29,021 bases of DNA from CAYUCE01 sp964443275 (GTDB taxonomy: Bacteria; Bipolaricaulota; Bipolaricaulia; CAYUCE01). This document shows, piece after piece, positions 8,243 to 17,239 of this stretch. Every line of letters begins with the position of its first letter. The stretch's first letter is position 1. The notes beneath the pieces were generated by a model. It saw only the letters and a list, made by a program, of their open reading frames with translations, was not told the DNA's origin and ran no database searches. The position numbers and the translations under genes were made by a program. Where the stretch lies: positions 1 through 29,021 of the forward strand of contig CAYUCE010000021.1 of assembly GCA_964443275.1 (NCBI GenBank), read 5' to 3'.

Positions 8243-9415
8243 TTAATCACAAGAGAATACCTTCCTTAACCTGTTTATTCCTTCCTCTATTGTCTGGATA
8301 GGTTGAGCGAAGCTGATTCTTACATAACCTTCCTGGCCGAATGCTATCCCTGGAACCACCGCCACGTGAGCTTTGTTTAGAATATACATGGCTAAATCGT
8401 ATGATCCTTTTATGGAGGGATTTTTGCGGATGAATTTATCTACACATGGAAAAGCATAAAAGGTGCCCTCCGGTCGTATGCAGCTTAGATTAGCACATGA
8501 AGCTAAACCATCCATTAAAACCTCCCGCCTCTTTAGGTATTCTCTTCTCATTCTCTCTACCTCTTGGTCAGCGGAACTCAAGGCCAGGACTGCAGCTTTT
8601 TGAGCAATGGAATTAACACAGGTGACCGATTGCCCCTGCAGTTTCTTTAACTGAGTGATAACTTCCTTTGGTCCCATTATATGGCCCAGCCTCCATCCGG
8701 TCATGGCATAGGTCTTGGAAACCGATGAAACTACCAGGCTCCTTTTTTTATCTAAAGCGGAGAGGGAAGTGAATTTATCTCTATCAAATATGATATCTTC
8801 ATAACATTCATCCGAGATCAGGTATAGGTCGTATTCATAAGCTATATCCACTAAGTACTTCATCTTTCTTTGATCGATTATCTGGCCGGTGGGATTGTTA
8901 GGTGAATTGATCAGGATGGCCTTAGTTTTTTTGCTGATTAAGTCCTCTAATTCCTGCCGGTTTATCTTGAAATCTTCCACTTGTTTGGTTTCTAAAATTA
9001 CCGGTTTTGCCCCGGTGAATTTGATCTGTTCAACATAGGATACCCAATAGGGTGAAGGTAAGATTACTTCGTCCCCCTCCTCAAAAAGGGCTAGGGCGAT
9101 GTTAAAAAGGGCCCCTTTGGCCCCTACAGTAACCATGACTTCATTGGGATTATATGTGGCTTTATACTTTCTTTTATACTTTTCAATTAAGGCATCCTTT
9201 AACTCGTCTATGCCTTCCGGGCTGGTATAGTGGGTAAATCCTTCATCCATAGCGCCTTTAGCAGCTTCTCTTATTTGAAGGGGGGTGTCAAAGTCGGGAT
9301 CTCCAGCTCCAAAATCGATAATATCTGCCCCTTTTGCTTTTAACTGGTCTGCCTGCCTTTTTATCTCCATAGTTTGGGAATTAGCTATTTGATTTATCCT
9401 GCCAGAAAAGTTCAT
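8243..9415 (-). CDS. aspC: PLP-dependent class I aminotransferase (aspartate/aromatic type)
   Basis: A 390-residue fold-type I aminotransferase of the AspB/Igamma kind: 'DFGAGDPDFDTP', 'YTSPEGIDELKDAL', 'SPYWVSYVEQ', 'INSPNNPTGQ', 'SDECYEDI', the Schiff-base lysine K234 in 'SSVSKTYAMTGWRLG', and 'VRISFAQP' near the end with the carboxylate-binding Arg. It should move an amino group between glutamate and oxaloacetate and/or 4-hydroxyphenylpyruvate or prephenate. Its place as last gene of the aromatic operon (ATGA overlap with aroQ) argues for a final transamination to Tyr or Phe. Similar enzymes also make aspartate, which would feed the divergent aspartate-family operon. Specificity is not decided by sequence. 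Confidence 0.9.
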   Translation of the reverse strand: MNFSGRINQIANSQTMEIKRQADQLKAKGADIIDFGAGDPDFDTPLQIREAAKGAMDEGFTHYTSPEGIDELKDALIEKYKRKYKATYNPNEVMVTVGAKGALFNIALALFEEGDEVILPSPYWVSYVEQIKFTGAKPVILETKQVEDFKINRQELEDLISKKTKAILINSPNNPTGQIIDQRKMKYLVDIAYEYDLYLISDECYEDIIFDRDKFTSLSALDKKRSLVVSSVSKTYAMTGWRLGHIMGPKEVITQLKKLQGQSVTCVNSIAQKAAVLALSSADQEVERMRREYLKRREVLMDGLASCANLSCIRPEGTFYAFPCVDKFIRKNPSIKGSYDLAMYILNKAHVAVVPGIAFGQEGYVRISFAQPIQTIEEGINRLRKVFSCD

Positions 9416-9885
9416 GATTTTTTATGGCCACCTCTCTTTCTTATCCATTTAATTAATTTTTTAATTCCCGCAATGTAACTTTCACTGCCCAGTCCGTAAA
9501 CTTGTTCTATACAGGCCGGTGCTATAACTGACTTACTTCTAAAATCTTCTCTTTTTTTTATATTTGATATATGCACTTCCACCGCCGGCAAACCTACCGC
9601 GGAAATCCCGTCTCTTATTGCATAACTGTAATGTGTGTAAGCGCCGGGGTTTATTACTATTCCCTGCACTTCATTCCTTTGTTGATGGATTTTGTCGATC
9701 AATGCCCCTTCCGAGTTTGATTGAAATATCTCCAACTCTATATCCTGTCCTTGGCAGAAATTCCTTATCTTACTGTTTATATCGGCTAAAGTTTGGGTCC
9801 CATAAATATCCGGTTGGCGGGTACCCAATAGATTTAGATTGGGGCCATGGAGAATAAGTACTTTATATTTATTCAACTCATGCAT
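9412..9885 (-). CDS. aroQ: 3-dehydroquinate dehydratase, type II
   Basis: This 157-residue protein is a typical type II dehydroquinase: 'LHGPNLNLLGTRQPDIYG' at residues 12-29 contains the catalytic Arg23/Tyr28 pair, and 'NPGAYTHYSYAIRDGI' and 'EVHISN' hold the remaining active-site residues. It dehydrates 3-dehydroquinate to 3-dehydroshikimate, the third step of the shikimate pathway, as a dodecamer in characterised members. Its start overlaps the end of aroB by 13 bp and its stop overlaps the aminotransferase start by four. The symbol aroQ here means the dehydratase, not the chorismate mutase class that shares that name. Confidence 0.95.
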   Translation of the reverse strand: MHELNKYKVLILHGPNLNLLGTRQPDIYGTQTLADINSKIRNFCQGQDIELEIFQSNSEGALIDKIHQQRNEVQGIVINPGAYTHYSYAIRDGISAVGLPAVEVHISNIKKREDFRSKSVIAPACIEQVYGLGSESYIAGIKKLIKWIRKRGGHKKS

Positions 9886-10976
9886 CCTTTCAAGTAATCA
9901 ATTGATCCTGTAATTAAATCCTTTGGTATATCATCTCTCAATACCGTACTACCGATTCCGGTAAGGAGGATAAAATTAATCTTTTCCTTCCTGACCTTTT
10001 TATCCATTTTCATCTTCCCTAGCAGTTTGTCTTTTTCAATGTCAAGTAAATCGCCTTTGATTTCTATCCTTTCCAGCAAGCGTTCTATTTGGTCGAACTG
10101 GCTTTTTTTAAGCAGCCCCATCTTCCAGGAGATCCAAGCTTCACAATGCATTCCGAGGATTACTGCTTCTCCATGGGTTAAAGGTCCGTAACCGGTGCTG
10201 ACTTCAATTCCATGGCCTATTGTATGACCGAAGTTTAGCACCTTTCTCAAGTCGCTTTCGTACATATCCTTTCTCACTACGGACGCTTTTATTTTAAGGC
10301 TTCTATTAATTACTTTTTCTAGTGCCTTTCGGTCAGATAGGTTAAGTAAGCTATCCAGGTTATCATTTAAATAATCGAAAAATTGCTGGTCCCAAATAAG
10401 TGAGTATTTAATCACCTCTCCCAACCCGGATTTAATCTCCCTTTGGGGTAAGGTTTCTAAGGTCTCCGGGTCTATCAATACTAATTTTGGGTTATAGAAT
10501 GCCCCGATCAGATTCTTGCCTAAAGGATGATTTACGGCCACCTTTCCTCCTACGCTGCTGTCCACTTGGGAAAGGAGTGAAGTGGGCACTTGTACATAAG
10601 ATATACCTCTTAGGAAGGTGGCGGCCACAAAGCCGGTCAAGTCCCCCACCACTCCCCCACCTAAAGCGATCATAATGTGGGCTCGTTCATACCTTTTTTC
10701 GATTAGTTGAGTGTATAAATCTTTGCAAACATCCAAACTTTTTGAGCTCTCTCCCTCCGGGACGGTGATCAGATCACAATCTATACCCCGTCGCTTAAAG
10801 CTTTTAATTACCGCTTTCCCGTAAAGTTTTCCTACTTTTCCATCGCTTATTACGCATGCTAGCTGAGATAAGCAGTACTTTGCAATATATTCGCCGGCTT
10901 TCTCTAAGATCCCCCCTTTTATGACTATGGGGTAGCTGGTGGTAGTGGGACTGTATTCAACTTGTATGGTGGGCAT
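9873..10976 (-). CDS. aroB: 3-dehydroquinate synthase
   Basis: A 367-residue NAD- and metal-dependent dehydroquinate synthase. It has 'PEGESSKSL', the nucleotide-binding 'LGGGVVGDLTGFVAATFLRG' from about residue 105, 'QVPTSLLSQVDSSVGGKVAVNH', 'KNLIGAFYNPKLVLID', and the metal-ligand region 'NFGHTIGHGIE' with 'HGEAV'. It converts DAHP to 3-dehydroquinate, step two of the pathway. It overlaps aroK by 20 bp at its start and aroQ by 13 bp at its end, typical of this compressed operon. Full length, no anomalies. Confidence 0.96.
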   Translation of the reverse strand: MPTIQVEYSPTTTSYPIVIKGGILEKAGEYIAKYCLSQLACVISDGKVGKLYGKAVIKSFKRRGIDCDLITVPEGESSKSLDVCKDLYTQLIEKRYERAHIMIALGGGVVGDLTGFVAATFLRGISYVQVPTSLLSQVDSSVGGKVAVNHPLGKNLIGAFYNPKLVLIDPETLETLPQREIKSGLGEVIKYSLIWDQQFFDYLNDNLDSLLNLSDRKALEKVINRSLKIKASVVRKDMYESDLRKVLNFGHTIGHGIEVSTGYGPLTHGEAVILGMHCEAWISWKMGLLKKSQFDQIERLLERIEIKGDLLDIEKDKLLGKMKMDKKVRKEKINFILLTGIGSTVLRDDIPKDLITGSIDYLKGCMS

Positions 10977-11487
10977 ATTTTTTCACCTTCTGTTTGATCT
11001 TACCGGCAATAAGCTCCGGACTCCTCTTGCTACTTTCTACTATGAGGTCCGCTTTCAGGTAGTATTTTTTCCTATTGTTTAGGAGTTTTCTAATTTTGGC
11101 CAATCTGTGTTGATCATTCAACCCGGCTAGCAAGGGGCGCTTGTCCCCTTTTGTTCGGGTAAGGACGGTTTTGGGGTCAACTTGTAAATAGACGCTTATT
11201 CCATTTTTTATTAACTCTCGATTTTCTTCTCTTAAGGGTGCTCCCCCTCCCAAGGCCACTACTAGCCCCTCTTTTTGAGATATTTTTCCGATCATGGTTG
11301 TTTCTAACTTTCTAAAGGTTTCTTGACCTAACTTTTCAAAAATATGGGTGATGGACATCCCGGCTTCCTGTTCAATTAAAAGGTCGGAATCGACAAATTC
11401 ATAATCCATAATCTCAGCCAAAATCGGCCCCACCGTGCTCTTACCGGCTCCCATGAAACCAATTAAATATATATTTGTATTTTGCAT
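10957..11487 (-). CDS. aroK: Shikimate kinase
   Basis: A 176-residue P-loop kinase: Walker A 'GFMGAGKST' at residues 10-18, 'FVDSDLLIEQEAGMSITHIF' with the shikimate-binding Asp, 'GQETFRKLE' and 'VALGGGAPL'. It phosphorylates shikimate at the 3-hydroxyl with ATP. I place the start at ATG 11487, five bases past the aroC stop; the frame stays open upstream to 11625, but that part overlaps aroC and is not kinase-like. The reduced-adenine lid region ('DKRPLL') is present. It overlaps the next gene, aroB, by 20 bp. Confidence 0.94.
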   Translation of the reverse strand: MQNTNIYLIGFMGAGKSTVGPILAEIMDYEFVDSDLLIEQEAGMSITHIFEKLGQETFRKLETTMIGKISQKEGLVVALGGGAPLREENRELIKNGISVYLQVDPKTVLTRTKGDKRPLLAGLNDQHRLAKIRKLLNNRKKYYLKADLIVESSKRSPELIAGKIKQKVKKYAHHTS

Positions 11488-11492
11488 GCCTT

Positions 11493-12644
11493 TTAGGTTT
11501 GAGGGTAAGGATAGGTATTCTTTATCTCTGTTAATGAATCCCCCCCGAATTTTTCCATGAAGGCATTGGCTAAGCATAAACACACTACTGCCTCTCCAAC
11601 TATGGAGGCAGCGGGAACGGCACAAACATCAGCCCTTTCCTTGCTTGCTTCAGCTTTTTCTTTCGTTTTCATATTTACGGACAGTAGCGGTTTCCTTAAG
11701 GTAGGTATGGGTTTCATGGCTGCTTTTACCCTTATGGGTTCGCCGTTTGATATCCCTCCCTCAATTCCACCCGCTCGGTTAGTTTTTCGAAAGTATCCTT
11801 TTGTTTGGTGGTAAAATATTTGATCGTGTACCTGGGAACCCCACCGGGATGCACATTCTTTACCCAGTCCTATCTCCACGGATTTAATGGCTGGGATGCT
11901 CATTACCGCCTGGGCAATTTGACCCTCCAAACGCCTCTCCCAGTGTGAGTAACTGCCCAATCCCACCGGTACACCGAAGGCGATGACTTCAAATACTCCC
12001 CCCACTGTGTCACCTCTGCTTTTGGCCACTTTGATCTTATCTATCATCTTATTCCCTGCTATAGGATCTAGACATCTACATGGTAATTTGTCGGCTTTTT
12101 CGTTTAGACCCGGATCTGAGGGGTCAATATTTTTTTCGCTATTTACATCCTTGATCTGGAGCACGTGGCTGGCCACTTGGATATCAAATTGATTTAGTAA
12201 TTGTCTTACTACCGCCCCTAAAGCGACCCGCATGGCTGTCTCTCGGGCACTGGAGCGTTCCAGCACGTTCCGAATATCCCGGTGGCCGTACTTTATACAA
12301 CCGGCTAGATCAGCGTGTCCGGGGCGGGGAACTTGTAAAGGGTGGTAATCTTGCGGTTTTTCAGGTGGGGACATTTTGTCCTTCCAATTTTTCCAATCTT
12401 TATTTTTTATTTTCAAAGCTAGTGGGCTACCCAGGATTCTTCCAAACCGCAGGCCGCTCATTATCTCTACCTGGTCTTTCTCTATCTTCATTCTCTGGCC
12501 CCTCCCGAATCCAAGTTGTCTGCGTCTTAATTGGTGATTGATAAAATCGGGGCTGATAGTTAAGCCGGCCGGTAAACCTTCCAAAATTCCTACCAAAGCC
12601 CGGCCGTGGGACTCTCCAGCAGTTAAAAATTTAAGCTGGCCCAT
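11493..12644 (-). CDS. aroC: Chorismate synthase
   Basis: This 383-residue protein is a full-length FMN-dependent chorismate synthase. 'TAGESHGRALVGILEGLPAG' lies at the N-terminus with His13, followed by 'RRRQLGFGRGQRMKIEKD', 'RPGHADLAGCIKYGHRDIRN', 'ERSSARETAMRVALGA' and 'GGIEGGISNGEPI' with the C-terminal 'MKPIPTLRKPL'. It removes phosphate from EPSP to give chorismate and needs reduced FMN. The bifunctional fungal type carries an added flavin reductase domain; none is present here. It overlaps aroE by 14 bp. Confidence 0.96.
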   Translation of the reverse strand: MGQLKFLTAGESHGRALVGILEGLPAGLTISPDFINHQLRRRQLGFGRGQRMKIEKDQVEIMSGLRFGRILGSPLALKIKNKDWKNWKDKMSPPEKPQDYHPLQVPRPGHADLAGCIKYGHRDIRNVLERSSARETAMRVALGAVVRQLLNQFDIQVASHVLQIKDVNSEKNIDPSDPGLNEKADKLPCRCLDPIAGNKMIDKIKVAKSRGDTVGGVFEVIAFGVPVGLGSYSHWERRLEGQIAQAVMSIPAIKSVEIGLGKECASRWGSQVHDQIFYHQTKGYFRKTNRAGGIEGGISNGEPIRVKAAMKPIPTLRKPLLSVNMKTKEKAEASKERADVCAVPAASIVGEAVVCLCLANAFMEKFGGDSLTEIKNTYPYPQT

Positions 12645-13518
12645 CTTTTAACACCTCGGTTAGGTAAGTTCGCAAATTTGAAAGAAGGTGAGAGCTGACC
12701 TTTTTTTCCAGCCATATATTGAGTGCTTCCACTCCCTGATAGATGAGCATATCCAAACCGTTTATGGTCTGGGCTCCCTTTTCTCTTGCCCGCCGGAGCA
12801 ATTTTGTGGTGGGTGGATTATAGATAAGATCAAATACCACCAGTTGATGGTTAAGGCGGACATCGTCGGGGAGAGGGGATTTATCGGTATCCGGCCACAT
12901 GCCTACCGGGGTGGCATTTACTAAAAGTTCGGCTTGAGCTAAATCCTCTCTCAAATTTCGGTTCTCATTTAGGGAGTGGCATATAAGTTTTGAGAATCCA
13001 AGTTTATTACCCATACTTTGGGCTAGCTGGTGGGCGTTGGTCAAAGTTCGGTTGTAGATAGCTATCTGTTGAATACCTTCCCTTATTAAGGAATAGATAA
13101 CCGCTCTAGCCGCACCACCGGCTCCTAGCACTATGGCCTTGCTTTTTTTGGTATCAAAATTTGCTTCCTTTAAAGATCGGGAAAAACCTAGTAGGTCAGT
13201 ATTGTACCCTTCAAGTAGGGCTGATTGATTTTTTATGGTATTTACGGCTCCGATTTGTTTTGCTTCCTTAGAAATTTGATCCAAATGAGGGATTACCTTT
13301 CGTTTAAAAGGAACGGTGACATTCAGTCCACTGACACTTAGGCTCCTGGCCCCCTGGATTGCTTTTTCCAGATCTGTTGGTCTTACTTTGAATGGAAAGT
13401 AGCGATGATTGAGGCCCATTTTCTCGAAGATGTAGTTGTGTAGTAATGGGGACAGGGTGTGAGCTAAGGGATGACCGATGACCCCAAATAGTCGAAAGTC
13501 CCCATCATCTATTTTCAT
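12631..13518 (-). CDS. aroE: Shikimate dehydrogenase (NADP+)
   Basis: A 295-residue shikimate dehydrogenase. The substrate domain reads 'FGVIGHPLAHTLSPLLHN' and 'GLNVTVPFKRKVI', with the catalytic Lys72 of the PFK motif, and 'GAVNTI'. The nucleotide domain has 'VLGAGGAARAVIY' and 'IYNRT', where the Asn-Arg-Thr tail usually goes with NADP(H). 'NATPVGMWPD' and 'GLDMLIYQGVEAL' complete the set. It reduces 3-dehydroshikimate to shikimate. Its start is coupled to aroA by an ATGA overlap and its end overlaps aroC by 14 bp. Confidence 0.95.
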   Translation of the reverse strand: MKIDDGDFRLFGVIGHPLAHTLSPLLHNYIFEKMGLNHRYFPFKVRPTDLEKAIQGARSLSVSGLNVTVPFKRKVIPHLDQISKEAKQIGAVNTIKNQSALLEGYNTDLLGFSRSLKEANFDTKKSKAIVLGAGGAARAVIYSLIREGIQQIAIYNRTLTNAHQLAQSMGNKLGFSKLICHSLNENRNLREDLAQAELLVNATPVGMWPDTDKSPLPDDVRLNHQLVVFDLIYNPPTTKLLRRAREKGAQTINGLDMLIYQGVEALNIWLEKKVSSHLLSNLRTYLTEVLKDGPA

Positions 13519-14801
13519 GGTATCAACTCCTCTAGGTGTTTATAGAAATCAGGATAGGAGACATTCACCCATTTGGCATCCCGGATAATGGTGTTTTTTT
13601 CGGCTACTAATCCAGCTATAGAAAAAGCTAAAGCTATCCGGTGATCTCCAAAAGCTTTAACTTCTCCTCCTCTGAGATTTTGCTTGCCTTTGATAACCAT
13701 TCCGTCCGGTTTCTCTTTTACTTTTCCACCCATCCTTTTTAGGTTTTCTACAGTTGCTTTTATCCGATCGGTTTCTTTAACCCTGGCTTCCTCTGCCTTG
13801 CGTATGACCGTCCGTCCCTTTGCCTGGGTTGCCAAAACCCCAATCAGAGGTATCTCGTCAATTAGTAAGGGAATTAGATCCTCACCTATTTCAATACCTC
13901 TAAGTTTACTTGATTTAATGGTTATGTCCGCTCGGGGTTCGTTATTGGAGTTCTTTTGGTTGGTCAACTTAAAAGTGGCCCCCATTTTTTCAAGTACGGT
14001 CAAGAACCCCATCCGAGTGGGGTTAACTCCTACCTCCCTAACTTTGATCTGACTATCAGGTACTATTGCTCCGGCGGCCAATAGGAAACTGGCAGAGGAA
14101 AAATCCCCCGGAACGTAGATGGTCCTTCCTTCTAGTTTCCCTCCACTTAAGGTAATTTTATTATTAACCCTTTCAATTCCTGCTCCCAGGTAATCTAACA
14201 TCCTTTCGGTGTGATCCCGAGAGGGGTCAGGTTCTGTTACCCGGGTGGTCCCTTTGGCAAATAGGCCGGCCAGGAGAATACAGGATTTGACTTGCGCGCT
14301 GGCCACCGGGAGTTGGTAAGAAATAGAGGTTAGTTTTCTACCTTTGATATGTAGTGGAGGATACTTCCCTTCCCGGGCGGTTATCTTACCTCCCATTTCA
14401 TGTAAGGGATCTATTATTCTATCCATAGGTCTTTGGGTTAGGCTTTTATCACCCAAAAAATAGCTACTGAAGTTTTGACCGGCCAGCGCTCCAGTTAAAA
14501 TCCGCATAAGGGTTCCTGAGTTTCCGGCCACCAGTGGTTCTTTTGGTGGATGGTAGCCGGTAAGACCATTTCCTAGGACGGTGGCTTTATCTCCCCTTTT
14601 CTTGATGGTAACCCCTAAGGTCTTAAGACATTGGATGGTATGGTTTACATCTTCTGCATCTAGGAGGCCGGTAATAGGAGTTTTACCCCGGCATAAGCTA
14701 CCCAATATAAGGGCTCGGTGGGAGATTGACTTATCACCCGGGGGACGAGCCTCACCTTCTAACCTGTTTGCCGGCTTAATTTTTTTACTGTTCGGGTTCA
14801 T
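13515..14801 (-). CDS. aroA: 3-phosphoshikimate 1-carboxyvinyltransferase (EPSP synthase)
   Basis: A 428-residue EPSP synthase with the two-domain inside-out barrel sequence. 'PPGDKSISHRALILGSL' begins at residue 20, then 'GNSGTLMRILTGALAG', 'DKSLTQRPMDRII', 'YQLPVASAQVKSCILLAGL', 'SRDHTERML', 'DEIPLIGVLATQAKG' and 'KETDRI'. It joins shikimate-3-phosphate and PEP. The PEP-loop motif reads GNSGT rather than the commonest GNAGT, a Ser in the position next to PEP; this occurs in some bacterial class II enzymes. Translational coupling is seen on both sides (ATGA with tyrA, ATGA with aroE). Confidence 0.96.
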   Translation of the reverse strand: MNPNSKKIKPANRLEGEARPPGDKSISHRALILGSLCRGKTPITGLLDAEDVNHTIQCLKTLGVTIKKRGDKATVLGNGLTGYHPPKEPLVAGNSGTLMRILTGALAGQNFSSYFLGDKSLTQRPMDRIIDPLHEMGGKITAREGKYPPLHIKGRKLTSISYQLPVASAQVKSCILLAGLFAKGTTRVTEPDPSRDHTERMLDYLGAGIERVNNKITLSGGKLEGRTIYVPGDFSSASFLLAAGAIVPDSQIKVREVGVNPTRMGFLTVLEKMGATFKLTNQKNSNNEPRADITIKSSKLRGIEIGEDLIPLLIDEIPLIGVLATQAKGRTVIRKAEEARVKETDRIKATVENLKRMGGKVKEKPDGMVIKGKQNLRGGEVKAFGDHRIALAFSIAGLVAEKNTIIRDAKWVNVSYPDFYKHLEELIP

Positions 14802-15934
14802 TCTCTCACCCGACTTTTAAAACCCTTTTCGTTTAGGACTTTAGCTGCCTGCTTTGCTTCCCGTGGTGAGTCAAAATAGATTTGAAAGATTCCCTCAAAG
14901 TTTTCCCGTACTCTCAGAAGTTCGATATCTTTGATGTTCAGGCCGTTTTCGGAAAGGACACCCGTCAACTCGGCCAGTGATCCGGGTCGGTCGGCCAAGA
15001 ATACCGAGATTCTATGCAGGGAAAGGGTTAGGCCTTTCTGCCGGTTAGGTATTGATTCTCTAAACCTGGACGAGTTTATAAATAAATCTTTTAGTTCATC
15101 ACCTGTCAGTTTCCTATCGGCGAATTTGAGAAGCTCTATAAAGTCCTGCAGGGATTGGCTGATTTTTTTGCTGTTTGTTTTGAATATATCCTTCCACATA
15201 CCGAAAGGGGAGGAAGCAATTCTGGTCATATCTTTAAAGCCTCCCGCTGCAAGATACGCACATATAGGAGAAAGATCTTCTCTTCTACCTACCACTCCGG
15301 CCAAAGACACCGCTATAAGTTGGGGCAAGTGACTCACATAAGCCGCAGCCTGGTCGTGCTTATCTGGATCAATATATACTATTTCCGCTCCCAAATTCTC
15401 TAAGAAAGGCTTTAAACTCCTATCACTAACCTGCTTTTGTTCTTCTCCTGCCGGGGTTAATACATATATTGCATTTTCAAACATTAATGGGTTAGCTTCC
15501 TCTATTCCTTTAGTAGCTCCCCCGGTCATCGGGTGTCCTCCTACAAAAAAGATGTTCTTATCTTTGGAAAAGCACCGGCCCGCTTTTTTACATATCCGCG
15601 TTTTGGTGGACCCCATATCGGAAACTATAGTTTTTTTGCCAATAAGTGGGGGTAATTTGGGGATAATATCTAAAATTTCGCTGATGGGGCAGGCTAGGAA
15701 AACGAGCCCCGCTTCCTTTACCCCCTCTTTCAGGTTTCTTGCCCTTATATCTATCGCACCTCGCTCTTGTGCCTTTTCCAGTGCGGCTTTGTCTTTATCC
15801 ACTCCGGTTATCTCTATCCGGGGGAGGAATTTTTTAATAGCTAGGCTCAATGAACCGCCCATTAAACCAAGCCCGATTATAGTTACCTTTAGTTTATCAG
15901 TTCTATGCGTAAAATCGGATTCTACATCTTGCAT
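14798..15934 (-). CDS. tyrA: Prephenate dehydrogenase with C-terminal ACT domain
   Basis: A 378-residue protein. A Rossmann motif 'IIGLGLMGGSL' starts near residue 19, followed by the prephenate dehydrogenase core ('VFLACPISEI', 'VSDMGSTKTRI', 'FVGGHPMTGGATKGIEEA', 'HDQAAAYVSHLPQLIA'). From about residue 308 comes an ACT domain ('ISVFLADRPGSLAELTGVLSENG'). It oxidatively decarboxylates prephenate to 4-hydroxyphenylpyruvate; the ACT domain is the likely site of feedback control by tyrosine. It follows DAHP synthase with an 8-bp gap. Together with the chorismate mutase at the operon head it makes the tyrosine arm complete. Confidence 0.94.
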   Translation of the reverse strand: MQDVESDFTHRTDKLKVTIIGLGLMGGSLSLAIKKFLPRIEITGVDKDKAALEKAQERGAIDIRARNLKEGVKEAGLVFLACPISEILDIIPKLPPLIGKKTIVSDMGSTKTRICKKAGRCFSKDKNIFFVGGHPMTGGATKGIEEANPLMFENAIYVLTPAGEEQKQVSDRSLKPFLENLGAEIVYIDPDKHDQAAAYVSHLPQLIAVSLAGVVGRREDLSPICAYLAAGGFKDMTRIASSPFGMWKDIFKTNSKKISQSLQDFIELLKFADRKLTGDELKDLFINSSRFRESIPNRQKGLTLSLHRISVFLADRPGSLAELTGVLSENGLNIKDIELLRVRENFEGIFQIYFDSPREAKQAAKVLNEKGFKSRVRE

Positions 15935-15942
15935 GATCCCGC

Positions 15943-16980
15943 CTATTTTTGACCATTTGATGAAAACTCTCGGTTAATGGCTTGACATATCATGGTAAGT
16001 TCTTGGGCGAATTTGTCAAATAGTTCAGGGGTAAGGGCTTGCGGCCCATCAACTAGTGCCTTATCGGGCTGGTGATGAACTTCGATGATCAACCCGTCGG
16101 CGCCGGCGGCAATTCCGGCTCTGGCCATTGGTAAAACTTTATCTTGTATTCCCGTTGCGTGGCTAGGATCCACGATTACCGGCAGGTGGCTTAGGTCTTT
16201 GATAATGGGAACGGAGGAGAGGTCAAGCGTGAACCGGCTATGGTCGGCAAAAGTCCTGATCCCCCTTTCACACAGGATAACAGAACGGTTGCCCTCCGAC
16301 ATCACATACTCCGCAGCCATCAGAAGTTCTTTCACCGTGGCGGAAAAACCTCGTTTTAAAAGAATTGGCTTATCCTGTATGCCCACCTCTTTTAAGAGGT
16401 TGAAGTTCTGCATATTCCGGGCCCCTACTTGCAATATATCTGTGTAACCGGCTATTAACTCCACTTGAGTACGATCCATTACCTCAGTGACCATGAGGAG
16501 TTCGTTTTCATCGGCCGCCTCCCGCATAAATTTAAGCCCCTCCCGGCCTAATCCTTGGAAACTGTAGGGGGAGGTTCTGGGCTTGAAGGCTCCTCCTCGT
16601 AAAATTTTGGCCCCGCTTTGGGCCACTAGGGAAGCTATAGTATGGATCTGCTCTTCCGATTCAATAGCACATGGCCCAGCCATTATGGTTACCTCTTTTC
16701 CACCGATTGTTACTTTATCTGATAGCTTAATTTGAGTATCCTGAGGATGGAACGTCCTGCTGGCCAATTTGTAGGGCTCGCTGACTTCGATCACTTCTTT
16801 TATCCCCTTATTTAGGACTTTTAGTTGGCGGGGGTCGATTCCTCTCTTATCGCCTATTGCCCCTAAGATGGTGTAATTTACACCCTTTGAGAAATGAACT
16901 TCGAAGCCAAGCTCTATTAGCTTATCATTTACTTCCTGAATTTGCTCCTCTGTAGCGTCAGGTTTCATGATTACCACCAT
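15943..16980 (-). CDS. aroF: 3-deoxy-7-phosphoheptulonate (DAHP) synthase, type I-beta
   Basis: A 345-residue DAHP synthase. An N-terminal ferredoxin-like regulatory domain (about residues 1-70, 'MVVIMKPDATEEQIQEVNDK') is fused to the KDO8P/DAHP synthase barrel, with 'VTIMAGPCAIESEEQI', 'GGAFKPRTSPYSFQGLG', 'VTEVMD', 'QVGARNMQNF', 'LKRGFSAT', 'ERGIRTF' and 'PVIVDPSHATG'. It condenses PEP with erythrose-4-phosphate, the committed step. The fold matches the Thermotoga/Bacillus-type enzyme, in which the N-terminal domain mediates feedback inhibition. The start overlaps the end of the chorismate mutase gene by 23 bp; in some bacteria the two proteins are fused or physically associate. Confidence 0.95.
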   Translation of the reverse strand: MVVIMKPDATEEQIQEVNDKLIELGFEVHFSKGVNYTILGAIGDKRGIDPRQLKVLNKGIKEVIEVSEPYKLASRTFHPQDTQIKLSDKVTIGGKEVTIMAGPCAIESEEQIHTIASLVAQSGAKILRGGAFKPRTSPYSFQGLGREGLKFMREAADENELLMVTEVMDRTQVELIAGYTDILQVGARNMQNFNLLKEVGIQDKPILLKRGFSATVKELLMAAEYVMSEGNRSVILCERGIRTFADHSRFTLDLSSVPIIKDLSHLPVIVDPSHATGIQDKVLPMARAGIAAGADGLIIEVHHQPDKALVDGPQALTPELFDKFAQELTMICQAINREFSSNGQK

Positions 16981-17239
16981 TTTTCTCTACCTCCTTTTCA
17001 AGTTCTCGGGTTTCTTCTATTATTAGTTTAAATATTCGCTTCACCGCTTTGCTTCCTAACGGACCTTGGTTTTTTTTGGTCACCATGGTTAGGATTTCTT
17101 TCTCCCGCTGGGGTGAATAGATATCTAAACCTTGATTTAATTTTATCCTGGCCAATTTCAAGGCTATGGCTGCCCTCTTGTTTATAAGCTCAAGGATTTG
17201 TGAGTTTAAGTTATCTATTTTCTCTCTTTGCCTTTTTAT
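16958..17239 (-). CDS. Chorismate mutase, AroQ class, with apparent ATA start
   Basis: First enzyme gene of the aromatic operon; it rearranges chorismate to prephenate. Translated from 17239 it gives 93 residues beginning 'KRQREKIDNLNSQILEL' after the initiator. This aligns from memory with the E. coli catalytic set: Arg11 to R5, Arg28 to R22, Lys39 to K33, and the later Arg-Glu pair to 'QREKEI'. An in-frame TAG at 17243-17245 blocks any longer form. Between that stop and the first usual start (TTG 17161) there is no ATG, GTG or TTG, and starting at TTG 17161 would lose both catalytic arginines and half of helix 1. A Shine-Dalgarno, GAGAGGTG, sits six bases before ATA 17239. I infer non-canonical initiation there; a sequencing indel is the alternative. 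Confidence 0.82.
   Translation of the reverse strand: MKRQREKIDNLNSQILELINKRAAIALKLARIKLNQGLDIYSPQREKEILTMVTKKNQGPLGSKAVKRIFKLIIEETRELEKEVEKNGGNHET

Noticed and set aside
11488..11625. 46-residue N-terminal extension of shikimate kinase
   Set aside because: It lies inside aroC and resembles no kinase sequence; the family start at ATG 11487 fits.
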